This document shows positions 9,290-19,872 of a stretch of DNA of 64,000 bases, piece after piece. Location of the stretch: the NCBI GenBank assembly GCA_007258455.2, contig VDFB02193867.1, positions 568,854,656 through 568,918,655 of the forward strand, written 5' to 3'. A program made the translations under genes and the position numbers. Source of the stretch: Sequoia sempervirens. Taxonomy: Eukaryota; Streptophyta; Pinopsida; Cupressales; Cupressaceae. Numbering within the stretch: the stretch's first letter is position 1; the number at the start of each line of letters is the position of its first letter. The notes beneath the pieces are model-generated. The model saw only the letters and a program-made list of their open reading frames with translations, ran no database searches and had not been told where the DNA came from.

Positions 9290-10040
9290 GTATTTTGTGG
9301 TGAAGATTAATATTAATAAGAGGAGGACCATTGCAGTAATTACATTTTATGGGCATGGAAACTTTTAAACAAATGAAATTGGTAGATGTTAAGCCAAGCT
9401 CAACAAATGTTGTTATCCTTTTAGCATGTGCCACAGGGTACTTAAGAACAGGATATGGACAACTATAAAAGTTGAAATTAAAGTTAGATTGCTGTATGAT
9501 GTTGTGCTTAAAGTAGATAGTTGCGTTGCCCTGATTAACATATCTGCGTATGGACGCATGTGGAAGATGGATTGTTCGAAAAAGAGCATACCACAAACCT
9601 GCCAGTAAAGAATGCAGTGGTTACAGGATGTGCACAATATAATGTTCTTGTTAAGGCTCATATCTTTCAGAAATGAGCACAATATAATGTTCTTGTTAAG
9701 AATGCAGTGGTTATAGGATGTGCACAATATAATGTTCTTGTTAAGGCTCATATCTTTCAGAAATGAGCACCTCAAAGATGGCGTGGTCTCATGCACTGCA
9801 TGAGACCAAAATGAACTTCTTGACAAATCCTTGGCAAGGTTAATAAAAGCAAATGCCAGGTGTAATGCCAAATATGGATCATTCTCCGAGGATATCACAA
9901 GGTGAGAGGTTTGAAACAGTGAAAGGCATGCACAGAAAAAATCATCGAAACCAGATTTTGGTTGCAGATTCAAAAGCCCTGATAGATGTGCAACCTAAGT
10001 ATTGCCAAATGGAGACCTATGCGGTCCATTTTTGTTCATA
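9290..10040 (+). pseudogene. PPR protein pseudogene (left arm)
   Basis: Several plant PPR motifs can be followed across frames. They are METFKQMKLVDVKPSSTN then VVILLACAT near 9355-9440; VALINISAY near 9515; VEDGLFEKEH and LPVKNAVVTGCAQYNVLVKA near 9560-9660; KGMHRKNHRNQ and ALIDVQPKYCQMETYA near 9925-10020. These match the usual order (F..M.L.GVKP, ILPACA, ALIDMYAKCG..E.A) of PLS-type PPR proteins, which act on organellar transcripts. Frameshifts, stops and an internal 90-bp duplication show it is dead. The mirror copy is at 21446-22196. Confidence 0.65.
9608..9776. repeat. 90-bp tandem duplication inside the PPR pseudogene (left arm)
   Basis: AAGAATGCAGTGGTTACAGG at 9608 recurs at 9698 with one change (TTATAGG), followed by the same TGTGCACAATATAATGTTC and CATATCTTTCAGAAATGAGC blocks. 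The short block CACAATATAATGTTCTTG appears a third time between them. Both arms carry it, so it predates the palindrome. Confidence 0.85.
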
Positions 10041-10446
10041 ATTCCTTTTTAAACCTTAATAATATACCATGTAACTGAAAAAATCATATAATTTTTCTCT
10101 GTGGTATCTGCTAAGAAAATAGTGGAATGTCCCCTCTTTGGATTCATTAGCTTTCTTTCTTTCTTATTTTTTAACATGTTAGGGGAATTTTGATCAGATT
10201 CTAAAAAGGCCTTACTTGAGTTGCAATAACCACTCTCCCAAAACCCTTGCACAATATGATATGTTTTGCAATATATACAAACTTGCAATTTAGGCATAAC
10301 TTCTATTTTCTTAGATTTAACGCTTTGACAATCAAAATATCTGATACAGAAAATTTAAACGTGCAAAAACTATGTAACATTTACAAAAATAAATTTGATC
10401 GGCCTAAATGATTAGATTAAAAAGGGAAAAACCCACCTACAATTGT

Positions 10447-11613
10447 TTAGGGCCAGGGCAGATCTGCATGTGACCAAAAGAGAGATCCATACAATTCGTT
10501 CTCTTCTCTATCCTCATTGAAGAAAGCAATTTCATTCTCCTGGCCCATGTATTCACTTGGTTGAATCCCAATTGATCCTTTGTCCAACATTAATAAACCT
10601 TCATCACTGTCATAACTAGGCAGGCCTTCTGCTAAAGTAGATGGACCTTCTGTTGTTAAATCATCAGCATCTTGGGCACAACAATCCGGGTTTTTTCCAT
10701 TGTTTGTGGGCATTTCCCTATTGAGAGAACCAGCAGCAGAAGAGGTGTGTGAGGTAAGCACAGGCTTGTGTCCTTCCTGAAACAAGGTGACGTGGCGAAA
10801 CAGCTTATCCTTGGTAGAAAACGTGGTGTTGCAGGAGCAGCGCCAGGTAATGTGTCCGCACTTGTTTCCATGGGTTTTGAGATCACCCACAAAAGAAAAC
10901 TCCTTTCCGCATTTGTTGCAGGTATACATATTAGCGCAGTGGCTTCTTCTGTAATGGTTCCTCAGGCAGGCCATGGATTTTAAGGGCTTGAAATTAGGAT
11001 GACGCCTGTTCCGCCTGCAGTCTTCAAGGGGGCATGAATAATATGATTTGCTTGACTTGGGCCTGCCGGACATGAGAGCCTCCTGGGTTTTATATTGATT
11101 GCCGTGAGATCGCATATGAATGCGCACATTCCCATCTCGCCTGAAGCCTTTCCCACAGATCTTGCAGAAATGGGTATGCTCTGCCAGAATATCCTCTTCG
11201 TTGATCTCTATAATTTCTACTCTCCCATCTCCCTCTTTCTGCAATGGCCTCTGTGAATTACTTAAACTTTGACATTGCGACAAAATAGAAGCGGATGTGA
11301 GAATTACCTCTCCCAGAATCGAATTCAAGGCTGATTTCGCTTGCTGCTGCTGCTCATCTTGGCCAGATGAGCACAGCGATTGACTTTGAAAAAATTGCTC
11401 CAGCTGCTGGACTTTCTGACCAAGGCAAGAAAGCTTAGAAGTCAGAGCAAACAAATTTGTTTCCGCCTGATTGCTTTCCTGTCCCAACAAAGACTTATCA
11501 TTGTAATTCTCGAAATTTAATGTGGGCTGTGAAAAGTATTGACTGCAGTGGTACTCAGCTTCATTATAATTATTCCCATCTTCCAAATCCTGTATAAATG
11601 TTGGAACTTCCAT
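10447..11613 (-). CDS. STOP1-like C2H2 zinc-finger transcription factor (left copy)
   Basis: 388 aa from ATG at 11613 (MEVPTFIQDLEDGNN) to TAA at 10447-10449, no intron in the frame. The frame stays open upstream for 40 codons without another ATG, so 11613 is chosen. Residues about 147-282 hold four fingers in the STOP1 (sensitive to proton rhizotoxicity) arrangement. Finger 1 is HFCKICGKGFRRDGNV with IHMRSH; finger 2 is YSCPLEDC...NHYRRSH; finger 3 is YTCNKCGKEFSFVGDLKTH; finger 4 is WRCSCNTTFSTKDKLFRH. EEDILAEHTHFC just before finger 1 is a family signature. An N-terminal leucine-rich helix and an acidic C-terminus match the family. STOP1 proteins are nuclear regulators of acid and aluminium tolerance; the role here is inferred. 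It is shorter than Arabidopsis STOP1 (about 500 aa). The protein is identical to the right copy. Confidence 0.9.
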   Translation of the reverse strand: MEVPTFIQDLEDGNNYNEAEYHCSQYFSQPTLNFENYNDKSLLGQESNQAETNLFALTSKLSCLGQKVQQLEQFFQSQSLCSSGQDEQQQQAKSALNSILGEVILTSASILSQCQSLSNSQRPLQKEGDGRVEIIEINEEDILAEHTHFCKICGKGFRRDGNVRIHMRSHGNQYKTQEALMSGRPKSSKSYYSCPLEDCRRNRRHPNFKPLKSMACLRNHYRRSHCANMYTCNKCGKEFSFVGDLKTHGNKCGHITWRCSCNTTFSTKDKLFRHVTLFQEGHKPVLTSHTSSAAGSLNREMPTNNGKNPDCCAQDADDLTTEGPSTLAEGLPSYDSDEGLLMLDKGSIGIQPSEYMGQENEIAFFNEDREENELYGSLFWSHADLPWP

Positions 11614-12957
11614 GATTTTGATAGTCCTTGAGATTGTACTAAATAAAATCTGTATTTCAGAGCAATACCTACATGATGCTTGATTCTGCTTGCTTAAGTG
11701 TTCCGCTTGACCAATTCCGCTGAGGTTATCCAAAGGCCAGTCAGTAGCTATTAAAATATTCGTCTTATTGCAGATTAAAAAACAAAGCTCGGTTTGCTGA
11801 TGCGTTAATCACGAGATACCCTTTCGAAGTATATTTATTTGTAATTTTTTAAGCCACGGGAAGTCTAGAATGCGGCAGCTGACAAAATAGACGACGAAAT
11901 ACTCTTATCATGTCTTAACTCCAACGTTATCAAGTTACATTGGAAGGGAACGCATAGGCTTTTTGATATAAATTAAATGGTTGTCGCTTGGCCTGTTGAG
12001 TATAAATTTGATGGTTGTATGAGAGTGTACATTATTTATCTGATGATTTATAGATATTTAAATGCTTAATTTTGAATTAGTTTACATTGAAACTTATTTT
12101 TCATGATAATGATGTGTAGTTTACAAGACTTATTTTTATGATTATAATTGAATTTTTTTATTTGACATTTGATTATCAAGTGATACATTACACTTTGACA
12201 TTTTAAAAATATGTGTAAAGTCATTCAAATATTTAAAATTATGGAGGAGCATTATGTTGGGGTTTTGAAGCTTGGCTTGGTCTACATGTTTCTACTTGTG
12301 TCATTATATTATCCTTGGACCACTCTTGTGTCATACTATTGTGTGGATTAGAAGATACCTACATTTGTTTTGAGTTTCTTTATTTCTCATATCTTTGAGT
12401 AGTTTTTTCTTCCTTTTTAAATGGATGTCAATCTAATGTTAGGGTCATTGGGAAGGTGGTTGACAAGGTAACGTTCTTGATGTTATTTTACATGTTCAAA
12501 ATTTTGAGAATGCTCGCAACTGGCTTGAAATTATGTTGTCAAGTACTTTGTGGGTAGAATTTCTTCTAAAAGAATGCAAAGAAACTGTGTCAACTTTATA
12601 TAGATCCCTTATGGGGTCAACTTAGAGGGCATACAAAACCTTACTAAGGGTCTTATTCTCTTTCATTTTGCTAAAGCCAAGTTTATTAAGGCAATTTTTA
12701 GCATGAAACCTAGTACATGCAATCTTCCTTATTTTTTCCTCATGGACTTCAAAATGCCATTTCTAAGGAATGCTCTCTCTTAGTCTTGGTCTAGGTTGAA
12801 TTCCCTAGTCTTCCCAAGCCACTTTGGCCCTTCTTAGACCACATCACAACTTCCTTAAGGTATGTGGTTCATTTTGTTCAAGAACATTTATTTTCAACTC
12901 AATATTAGAAAATGGTCTATGTATAAGTTGAATTATCCAAGGGTATTAAGGCGATTA
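11614..12957. other. Upstream region of the left STOP1-like gene
   Basis: AT-rich, with no second gene. It should hold the promoter and 5' UTR; I cannot assign a TATA box or start site with confidence. It ends at the copia LTR remnant whose outer edge is 12958. About 12580-12900 has weak, broken resemblance to copia internal DNA (WGQLRGHTKPY-like) that I cannot establish. Confidence 0.35.
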
Positions 12958-13752
12958 TGTTGAAAACAAGGTGAAACTAAGTTGCAATATTAACTTATGT
13001 ATGTGTATTCAAATATGAAAATAAGATTTACCAAATTAAATTATATGTATGTGATTGCACATTCACCATAATAGAAAAAAATAAAAAAATATGATACTAG
13101 ATTTACGTGGAGAAACCCTTTCGAGAAATATCTCCACATGAGAAAAGAGGGTAAGCATATTATTTATCTTTACAAGAGAGATACACCACAATACACTTCC
13201 TTGTTGATCTCCTACAATCTAGATGCTTCCATACACCTACAAATAACACACGATGAAACAACCATCTCATGGCTCCAATTTATAGAACTAGTGGGAGGAC
13301 AAATCACAATGTTAAACCAAAATAAGAGGTGCCAAACCACTTGCAAAAACCCACGACCCTTCCATGGAAGATCAAGAGTCATGATAATAAATAAATTAAT
13401 GTGCACAAGGCTCCAACATGGGTGCCTAGCCCATAGCCTTTTCATCTTCAGCCATTCAGGATGCTATGATGATTGTTCAACTTCTACATGGAGAACCAAT
13501 AGACACTTGTTTCCCTCCAAACTTGGTGGCCCACTCAAGACCCTTCATATTCCCAATGTGGATGCCTAGGAGGGATAATTTGTCCTCTAGTGATGTGTAA
13601 CCTCCACCAACATTAAATTGCCTTTGGAAAATATAATTACACTATGCTAGTATTAAATGAATTTCTCTCATGTCCTCTAGAACACTTTCCAAAAAAACAT
13701 GTAGACATAAAAATGACATAAGTTTGCAAGGTAAATGTCACCTAACCTAACA
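12958..13752 (-). repeat. Copia 3' LTR (left arm)
   Basis: On the minus strand this begins TGTTAGGTTAGGTGACA after a PPT-like AAGTGGGATAA and ends GTTTTCAACA, so the termini are TGTT...AACA. It contains CGAAAGGGTTTCTCCACGTAAATC, the copia R-region signature also seen in the LTR at 63242. The mirror copy is at 17734-18528. Confidence 0.75.
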
Positions 13753-13807
13753 TTATCCCACTTGACATTATACATTTTAATTTCATCCAAGAAATACAAA
13801 TAATAAA

Positions 13808-14161
13808 TCAAGTACAATGATCAAGGCCCATGGCCTTCCTACACCAAGATAACTTATATGTTGTCATTGGCTTTGTAAGAGAATTTGCAACGTTATCCAA
13901 AGTGTCAACCTTATCAATCAAGATCTTACCATTATCAACCATTTCCTGTACAAAGTGATATTGAACATCAACATGCTTAGTACAAGCATGATACATAGGA
14001 TTTTTTGCCAAACAAATAACACTCTGACTATCACATCTAATCCTCATTGTCTTACAATCAAAATCAATGTCATTTCCAAGTCTATGTAACCATATCACCT
14101 CCTTATAGGCATGCGTAGCAACCATATACTTTGCTTTAGTAGTGGACAAAGCAACTGTAGG
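13808..14161 (-). pseudogene. C-terminal RNase H remnant of a copia element (left arm)
   Basis: Minus-strand frame VALSTTKAKYMVATHAYKEVIW, then DSQSVICLAKNPMYHACTKH and NVANSLTKPM, ending just before the LTR at 13752. This is the last part of a copia polyprotein. Nothing upstream of VALSTT is copia-like, so the element is cut off at about 14161. It differs from the intact copia at 1643-5998 and belongs to another copia family. Confidence 0.85.
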
Positions 14162-15429
14162 CTATTATAGACATCTAAATATGTCCATATCTAGCCACTC
14201 TTGAATTTAGGGTAAGTGCATGGATCTGTGACACAATTTTGGCTCTTAAGATGCCACTTTCTTTTTTTTTTCTTTCTAAAATCAGCAAAATCTGATTTGC
14301 ATGAGAAAATGAAGATAGTTACGCTCAAAATTTCAAGATGTAGTAAGAACAAAAGTTGAAGTGCTCTGAATCTAGTTTCTAAGATACTATTTTGAAATGC
14401 ACAAGATTAAGGGTCTCAAAAAGGGGGTCCAAAACATGTCCTTTTTTTATAAAAAAAGCAGTATAGCACCTGAGGGCTCCCCCCTTTTTGATTAATTTTT
14501 TTTTAGAATTTCAAAAATCCCAACAGTGAGAAATTAGCTAACACCATGTAGTTTATCCTCCTTTCAAATATTTTTTTAATGAATATATAATATTTTATGA
14601 ATTTTCAAAGTGGACACATCCTGAAAAGCTAAAATTTGAGCGTGCTCCCCCCTAAATTTTTTGAAAACTAATTGAAAATTGATTTTATTTTTCATCATGT
14701 GTAGAATGGAGTCTAGTTTCAAGAATGTAATTTGTTTCACTTTTCGATGAACGAGTAAAAATCTATCGTAAAACTAGCACATGTTGGTTTTTGACCAAAA
14801 ATAGAGGCATTTACAATAGAAGTCATGGATCAAAACCTTAACTAAATCAAAATGAAAAAAAGAATTATATATTTAGATAGCTAAGAGAGAGGTTAACACT
14901 ATCATGATTTTTTTTTATAAAATTGCATTGAAAGACGTGCAAATGAGATGGGGAGCATGGACGAAAATATGAGGAAATTTGGAAAATCTTGTCAATTAAC
15001 ACGTCTTTTGGATGAAAGGGTTGTCCAAACCTTTGGGTTGGGTGCCCAATGCAACCTATTTGGAATGTGCCAAATGGGTTGCTTCATTTGGCTAGCGCCA
15101 AATTTGGAGAGCGCCAAATTTGGCGCTCGTCAAATGTAATTCATGACTTTTGGAATGCATTTCTCTAAACTCTTTGATTTTCTCTTTCTCTACCAAGGAA
15201 ACCATATACATGAAATAAACATTTAAGTATAAGTTTACATTTACATATGGAAATTTACTTTCTTATACTTTAAGTTATATTTCATGTATATAGGTAGGAT
15301 GTTTGAGAGTGGTTTTGGATTTGTAGGAGTTATAATGCAAATTCTAGTTTCTGGAAGATTTTAAAAAATTTCAGACTTAGTCAAATTTTAGTAATTAGCA
15401 TGTCAAATTTTAGTAATCAGGAGGTCAAA
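14162..15429. other. Inner arm sequence of unknown origin (left)
   Basis: No recognisable coding sequence. It abuts the truncated copia on one side and the CT-rich spacer on the other. It holds GCGCCAAATTTGG repeats and runs of C and G (GGGGGTCC, CTCCCCCC). The mirror stretch is 15951-17324. It could be a separate repeat that interrupted the copia element before the inverted duplication. Confidence 0.4.
15109..15128. repeat. Perfect 20-bp palindrome (left arm)
   Basis: GAGCGCCAAATTTGGCGCTC reads the same on both strands and is preceded by a related GCGCCAAATTTGG half at 15095. The mirror is at 16352-16371. Confidence 0.9.
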
Positions 15430-15850
15430 TTTCATCTTTCTCTCTCTATCTCACTCATTTTCATCTCTTATTCTCTAGACCTCTCTCTCTCTCACTATCT
15501 TCATCCCTTTATTTGACACTCTCTCCCTTGAGCTCAACGACTATGTCTCTATATGTCCATCTCTCTCCTTCCCTCTCTAATATCTATATCCCTCCCTCCT
15601 TCCCTCCTTCCCTCTCTACATTTCTCTTTCTCCCCTCCCTCTCATTTTATCTCTATATCTCTCTCTCTCTCTCTACTCTCTATATCACCTCTCTCTATAC
15701 CTACCTATCCCTTTCTCCCTCTCTCTCCCCTCTTTCTCTCACTCTTTGCTTCCCTCTCTCTCTCTCTCCTTCCCTCTCTACTCTCTATCTCACCATTCTC
15801 TCTCTCCTTCCCTCTCTAGTTTCTATCTCACCTCTCTCTCCCTTCCCTCT
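15430..15850. repeat. CT-rich polypyrimidine tract at the palindrome centre
   Basis: Long runs of CTCTCT, CCCTCCTTCC and similar. Up to 15529 it is part of the left arm (mirrored as GAGAGAG at 15951-16040). 15530-15850 has no partner on the right and forms the visible part of the spacer. It has mirror-repeat, triplex-prone character, which may explain the assembly break. Confidence 0.9.
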
Positions 15851-15950
15851 NNNNNNNNNNNNNNNNNNNNNNNNNNNNNNNNNNNNNNNNNNNNNNNNNN
15901 NNNNNNNNNNNNNNNNNNNNNNNNNNNNNNNNNNNNNNNNNNNNNNNNNN
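15851..15950. other. Assembly gap 2 (100 N) in the palindrome spacer
   Basis: Exactly 100 N of unknown true length, placed exactly where the two arms meet. The physical link between the arms is therefore not demonstrated by sequence. Confidence 0.97.
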
Positions 15951-16040
15951 AAGGGAGAGAGTGTCAAATAAAGGGATGAAGATAGTGAGAGAGAGAGGGG
16001 TCTAGAGAATAAGAGATGAAAATGAGTGAGATAGAGAGAG

Positions 16041-17324
16041 AAAGATGAAATTTGACCTTCTGATTACTAAAATTTGACATGCTAATTACTAAAATTTGAC
16101 TAAGTCTGAAATTTTTTAAAATCTTCCAGAAACTAGAATTTGCATTATAACTCCTACAAATCTGAAACCACTCTCAAACACCCTGCCTATATACATGAAA
16201 TATAACTTAAAGTATAAGAAAGTAAATGTCCATACGTAAATGTAAACTTATACTTAAATGTTTATTTCATGTATATAGTTTCCCTGGTAGAGAAAGAGAA
16301 AATCAAAGAGTTTAGAGAAATGCATTCCAAAAGTCATGAATTACATTTGACGAGCGCCAAATTTGGCGCTCTCCAAATTTGGCGCTAGCCAAATGAAGCA
16401 ACCCATTTGGCACATTCCAAATAGGTTGCATTGGGCACCCAACCCAAAGGTTTGGACAACCCTTTCATCCAAAAGACGTGTTAATTGACAAGATTTTCCA
16501 AATTTCCTCATATTTTCGTCCATGCTCCCCATCTCATTTGCACGTCTTTCAATGCAATTTTATAAAAAAAATCATGATAGTGTTAACCTCTCTCTTAGCT
16601 ATCTAAATATATAATTCTTTTTTTCATTTTGATTTAGTTAAGGTTTTGATCCATGACTTCTATTGTAAATGCCTCTATTTTTGGTCAAAAACCAACATGT
16701 GCTAGTTTTACGATAGATTTTTACTCGTTCATCGAAAAGTGAAACAAATTACATTTTTGAAACTAGACTCCATTCTACACATGATGAAAAATAAAATCAA
16801 TTTTCAATTAGTTTTCAAAAAATTTAGGGGGGAGCACGCTCAAATTTTAGCTTTTCAGGATGTGTCCACTTTGAAAATTCATAAAATATTATATATTCAT
16901 TAAAAAAATATTCGAAAGGAGGATAAACTACATGGTGTTAGCTAATTTCTCACTGTTGGGATTTTTGAAATTCTAAAAAAAAATTAATCAAAAAGGGGGG
17001 AGCCCTCAGGTGCTATACTGCTTTTTTTATAAAAAAAGGACCTGTTTTGGACCCCCTTTTTGAGACCCTTAATCTTTATTAATTTCAAAAAAAAATAGTA
17101 TCTTAGAAACTAGATTCAGAGCACTTCAACTTTTGTTCTTACTACATCTTGAAATTTTGAGCGTAACTATCTTCATTTTCTCATGCAAATCAGATTTTGC
17201 TGATTTTAGAAAGAAAAAAAAAAAGAAAGTGGCATCTTAAGAGCCAAAATTGTGTCACAGATCCATGCACTTACCCTAAATTCAAGAGTGGCTAGATATG
17301 GACATATTTAGATGTCTATAATAG
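16041..17324. other. Inner arm sequence of unknown origin (right)
   Basis: Mirror of 14162-15429, with no recognisable coding sequence. Near 17075-17100 it carries an A-rich replacement relative to the left arm (ATTAATTTCAAAAAAAAAT in place of GTGCATTTCAAAAT). Confidence 0.4.
16352..16371. repeat. Perfect 20-bp palindrome (right arm)
   Basis: Same GAGCGCCAAATTTGGCGCTC palindrome as in the left arm at 15109-15128. Confidence 0.9.
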
Positions 17325-17678
17325 CCTACAGTTGCTTTGTCCACTACTAAAGCAAAGTATATGGTTGCTACGCATGCCTATAAGGAGGTGATATGGTTAC
17401 ATAGACTTGGAAATGACATTGATTTTGATTGTAAGACAATGAGGATTAGATGTGATAGTCAGAGTGTTATTTGTTTGGCAAAAAATCCTATGTATCATGC
17501 TTGTACTAAGCATGTTGATGTTCAATATCACTTTGTACAGGAAATGGTTGATAATGGTAAGATCTTGATTGATAAGGTTGACACTTTGGATAACGTTGCA
17601 AATTCTCTTACGAAGCCAATGACAACATATAAGTTATCTTGGTGTAGGAAGGCCATGGGCCTTGATCACTGTACTTGA
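17325..17678 (+). pseudogene. C-terminal RNase H remnant of a copia element (right arm)
   Basis: Plus-strand frame TVALSTTKAKYMVATHAYKE through DSQSVICLAKNP to CRKAMGLDHCT and TGA. Its protein is identical to the left-arm copy. A stop in frame lies just before TVALSTT, confirming 5' truncation of the element at about 17325. Confidence 0.85.
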
Positions 17679-17733
17679 TTTATTATTTGTATTTCTTGGA
17701 TGAAATTAAAATGTATAATGTCAAGTGGGATAA

Positions 17734-18528
17734 TGTTAGGTTAGGTGACATTTACCTTGCAAACTTATGTCATTTTTATGTCTACATGTTTTTTTGGAAA
17801 GTGTTCTAGAGGACATGAGAGAAATTCATTTAATACTAGCATAGTGTAATTATATTTTCCAAAGGCAATTTAATGTTGGTGGAGGTTACACATCACTAGA
17901 GGACAAATTATCCCTCCTAGGCATCCACATTGGGAATATGAAGGGTCTTGAGTGGGCCACCAAGTTTGGAGGGAAACAAGTGTCTATTGGTTCTCCATGT
18001 AGAAGTTGAACAATCATCATAGCATCCTGAATGGCTGAAGATGAAAAGGCTATGGGCTAGGCACCCATGTTGGAGCCTTGTGCACATTAATTTATTTATT
18101 ATCATGACTCTTGATCTTCCATGGAAGGGTCGTGGGTTTTTGCAAGTGGTTTGGCACCTCTTATTTTGGTTTAACATTGTGATTTGTCCTCCCACTAGTT
18201 CTATAAATTGGAGCCATGAGATGGTTGTTTCATCGTGTGTTATTTGTAGGTGTATGGAAGCATCTAGATTGTAGGAGATCAACAAGGAAGTGTATTGTGG
18301 TGTATCTCTCTTGTAAAGATAAATAATATGCTTACCCTCTTTTCTCATGTGGAGATATTTCTCGAAAGGGTTTCTCCACGTAAATCTAGTATCATATTTT
18401 TTTATTTTTTTCTATTATGGTGAATGTGCAATCACATACATATAATTTAATTTGGTAAATCTTATTTTCATATTTGAATACACATACATAAGTTAATATT
18501 GCAACTTAGTTTCACCTTGTTTTCAACA
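17734..18528 (+). repeat. Copia 3' LTR (right arm)
   Basis: TGTTAGGTTAGGTGAC at 17734, after the PPT-like AAGTGGGATAA, to TTTTCAACA at 18528. It includes CGAAAGGGTTTCTCCACG near 18363. No partner 5' LTR is present because the element is truncated. Confidence 0.75.
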
Positions 18529-19872
18529 TAATCGCCTTAATACCCTTGGATAATTCAACTTATACATAGACCATTTTCTAATATTGAGTTGAAAATAAAT
18601 GTTCTTGAACAAAATGAACCACATACCTTAAGGAAGTTGTGATGTGGTCTAAGAAGGGCCAAAGTGGCTTGGGAAGACTAGGGAATTCAACCTAGACCAA
18701 GACTAAGAGAGAGCATTCCTTAGAAATGGCATTTTGAAGTCCATGAGGAAAAAATAAGGAAGATTGCATGTACTAGGTTTCATGCTAAAAATTGCCTTAA
18801 TAAACTTGGCTTTAGCAAAATGAAAGAGAATAAGACCCTTAGTAAGGTTTTGTATGCCCTCTAAGTTGACCCCATAAGGGATCTATATAAAGTTGACACA
18901 GTTTCTTTGCATTCTTTTAGAAGAAATTCTACCCACAAAGTACTTGACAACATAATTTCAAGCCAGTTGCGAGCATTCTCAAAATTTTGAACATGTAAAA
19001 TAACATCAAGAACGTTACCTTGTCAACCACCTTCCCAATGACCCTAACATTAGATTGACATCCATTTAAAAAGGAAGAAAAAACTACTCAAAGATATGAG
19101 AAATAAAGAAACTCAAAACAAATGTAGGTATCTTCTAATCCACACAATAGTATGACACAAGAGTGGTCCAAGGATAATGTAATGACACAAGTAGAAACAT
19201 GTAGACCAAGCCAAGCTTCAAAACCCCAACATAATGCTCCTCCATAATTTTAAATATTTGAATGACTTTACACATATTTTTAAAATGTCAAAGTGTAATG
19301 TATCACTTGATAATCAAATGTCAAATAAAAAAATTCAATTATAATCATAAAAATAAGTCTTGTAAACTACACATCATTATCATGAAAAATAAGTTTCAAT
19401 GTAAACTAATTCAAAATTAAGCATTTAAATATCTATAAATCATCAGATAAATAATGTACACTCTCATACAACCATCAAATTTATACTCAACAGGCCAAGC
19501 GACAACCATTTAATTTATATCAAAAAGCCTATGCGTTCCCTTCCAATGTAACTTGATAACGTTGGAGTTAAGACATGATAAGAGTATTTCGTCGTCTATT
19601 TTGTCAGCTGCCGCATTCTAGACTTCCCGTGGCTTAAAAAATTACAAATAAATATACTTCGAAAGGGTATCTCGTGATTAACGCATCAGCAAACCGAGCT
19701 TTGTTTTTTAATCTGCAATAAGACGAATATTTTAATAGCTACTGACTGGGCTTTGGATAACCTTAGCGGAATTGGTCAAGCGGAACACTTAAGCAAGCAG
19801 AATCAAGCATCATGTAGGTATTGCTCTGAAATACAGATTTTATTTAGTACAATCTCAAGGACTATCAAAATC
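18529..19872. other. Upstream region of the right STOP1-like gene
   Basis: Mirror of 11614-12957, AT-rich with no other gene seen. The last 120 bases before the ATG at 19873 stay open in frame, and a possible 5'-UTR donor-like GTAGGTATTG lies at about 19814. Confidence 0.35.

Larger units (their letters stand above)
5999..15529 (+). repeat. Left arm of giant inverted repeat (about 9.53 kb)
   Basis: Read on the opposite strand, this segment matches 15951-25486 almost base for base. Paired features have coordinates summing to 31485-31486 over most of the arm and 31480 near the centre, so net indels are very few. The arms are not identical. They differ by scattered substitutions, concentrated in the AT-rich part (about 7180-7260), and by a small replacement near 14400-14415. 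The outer end coincides with the copia LTR. Confidence 0.95.

Noticed and set aside
15513..15979. Ser/Leu/Pro-rich open frames in the CT tract at the centre
   Set aside because: Any frame of a CTCTCC-type repeat stays open; there is no homology and the frames run into N.
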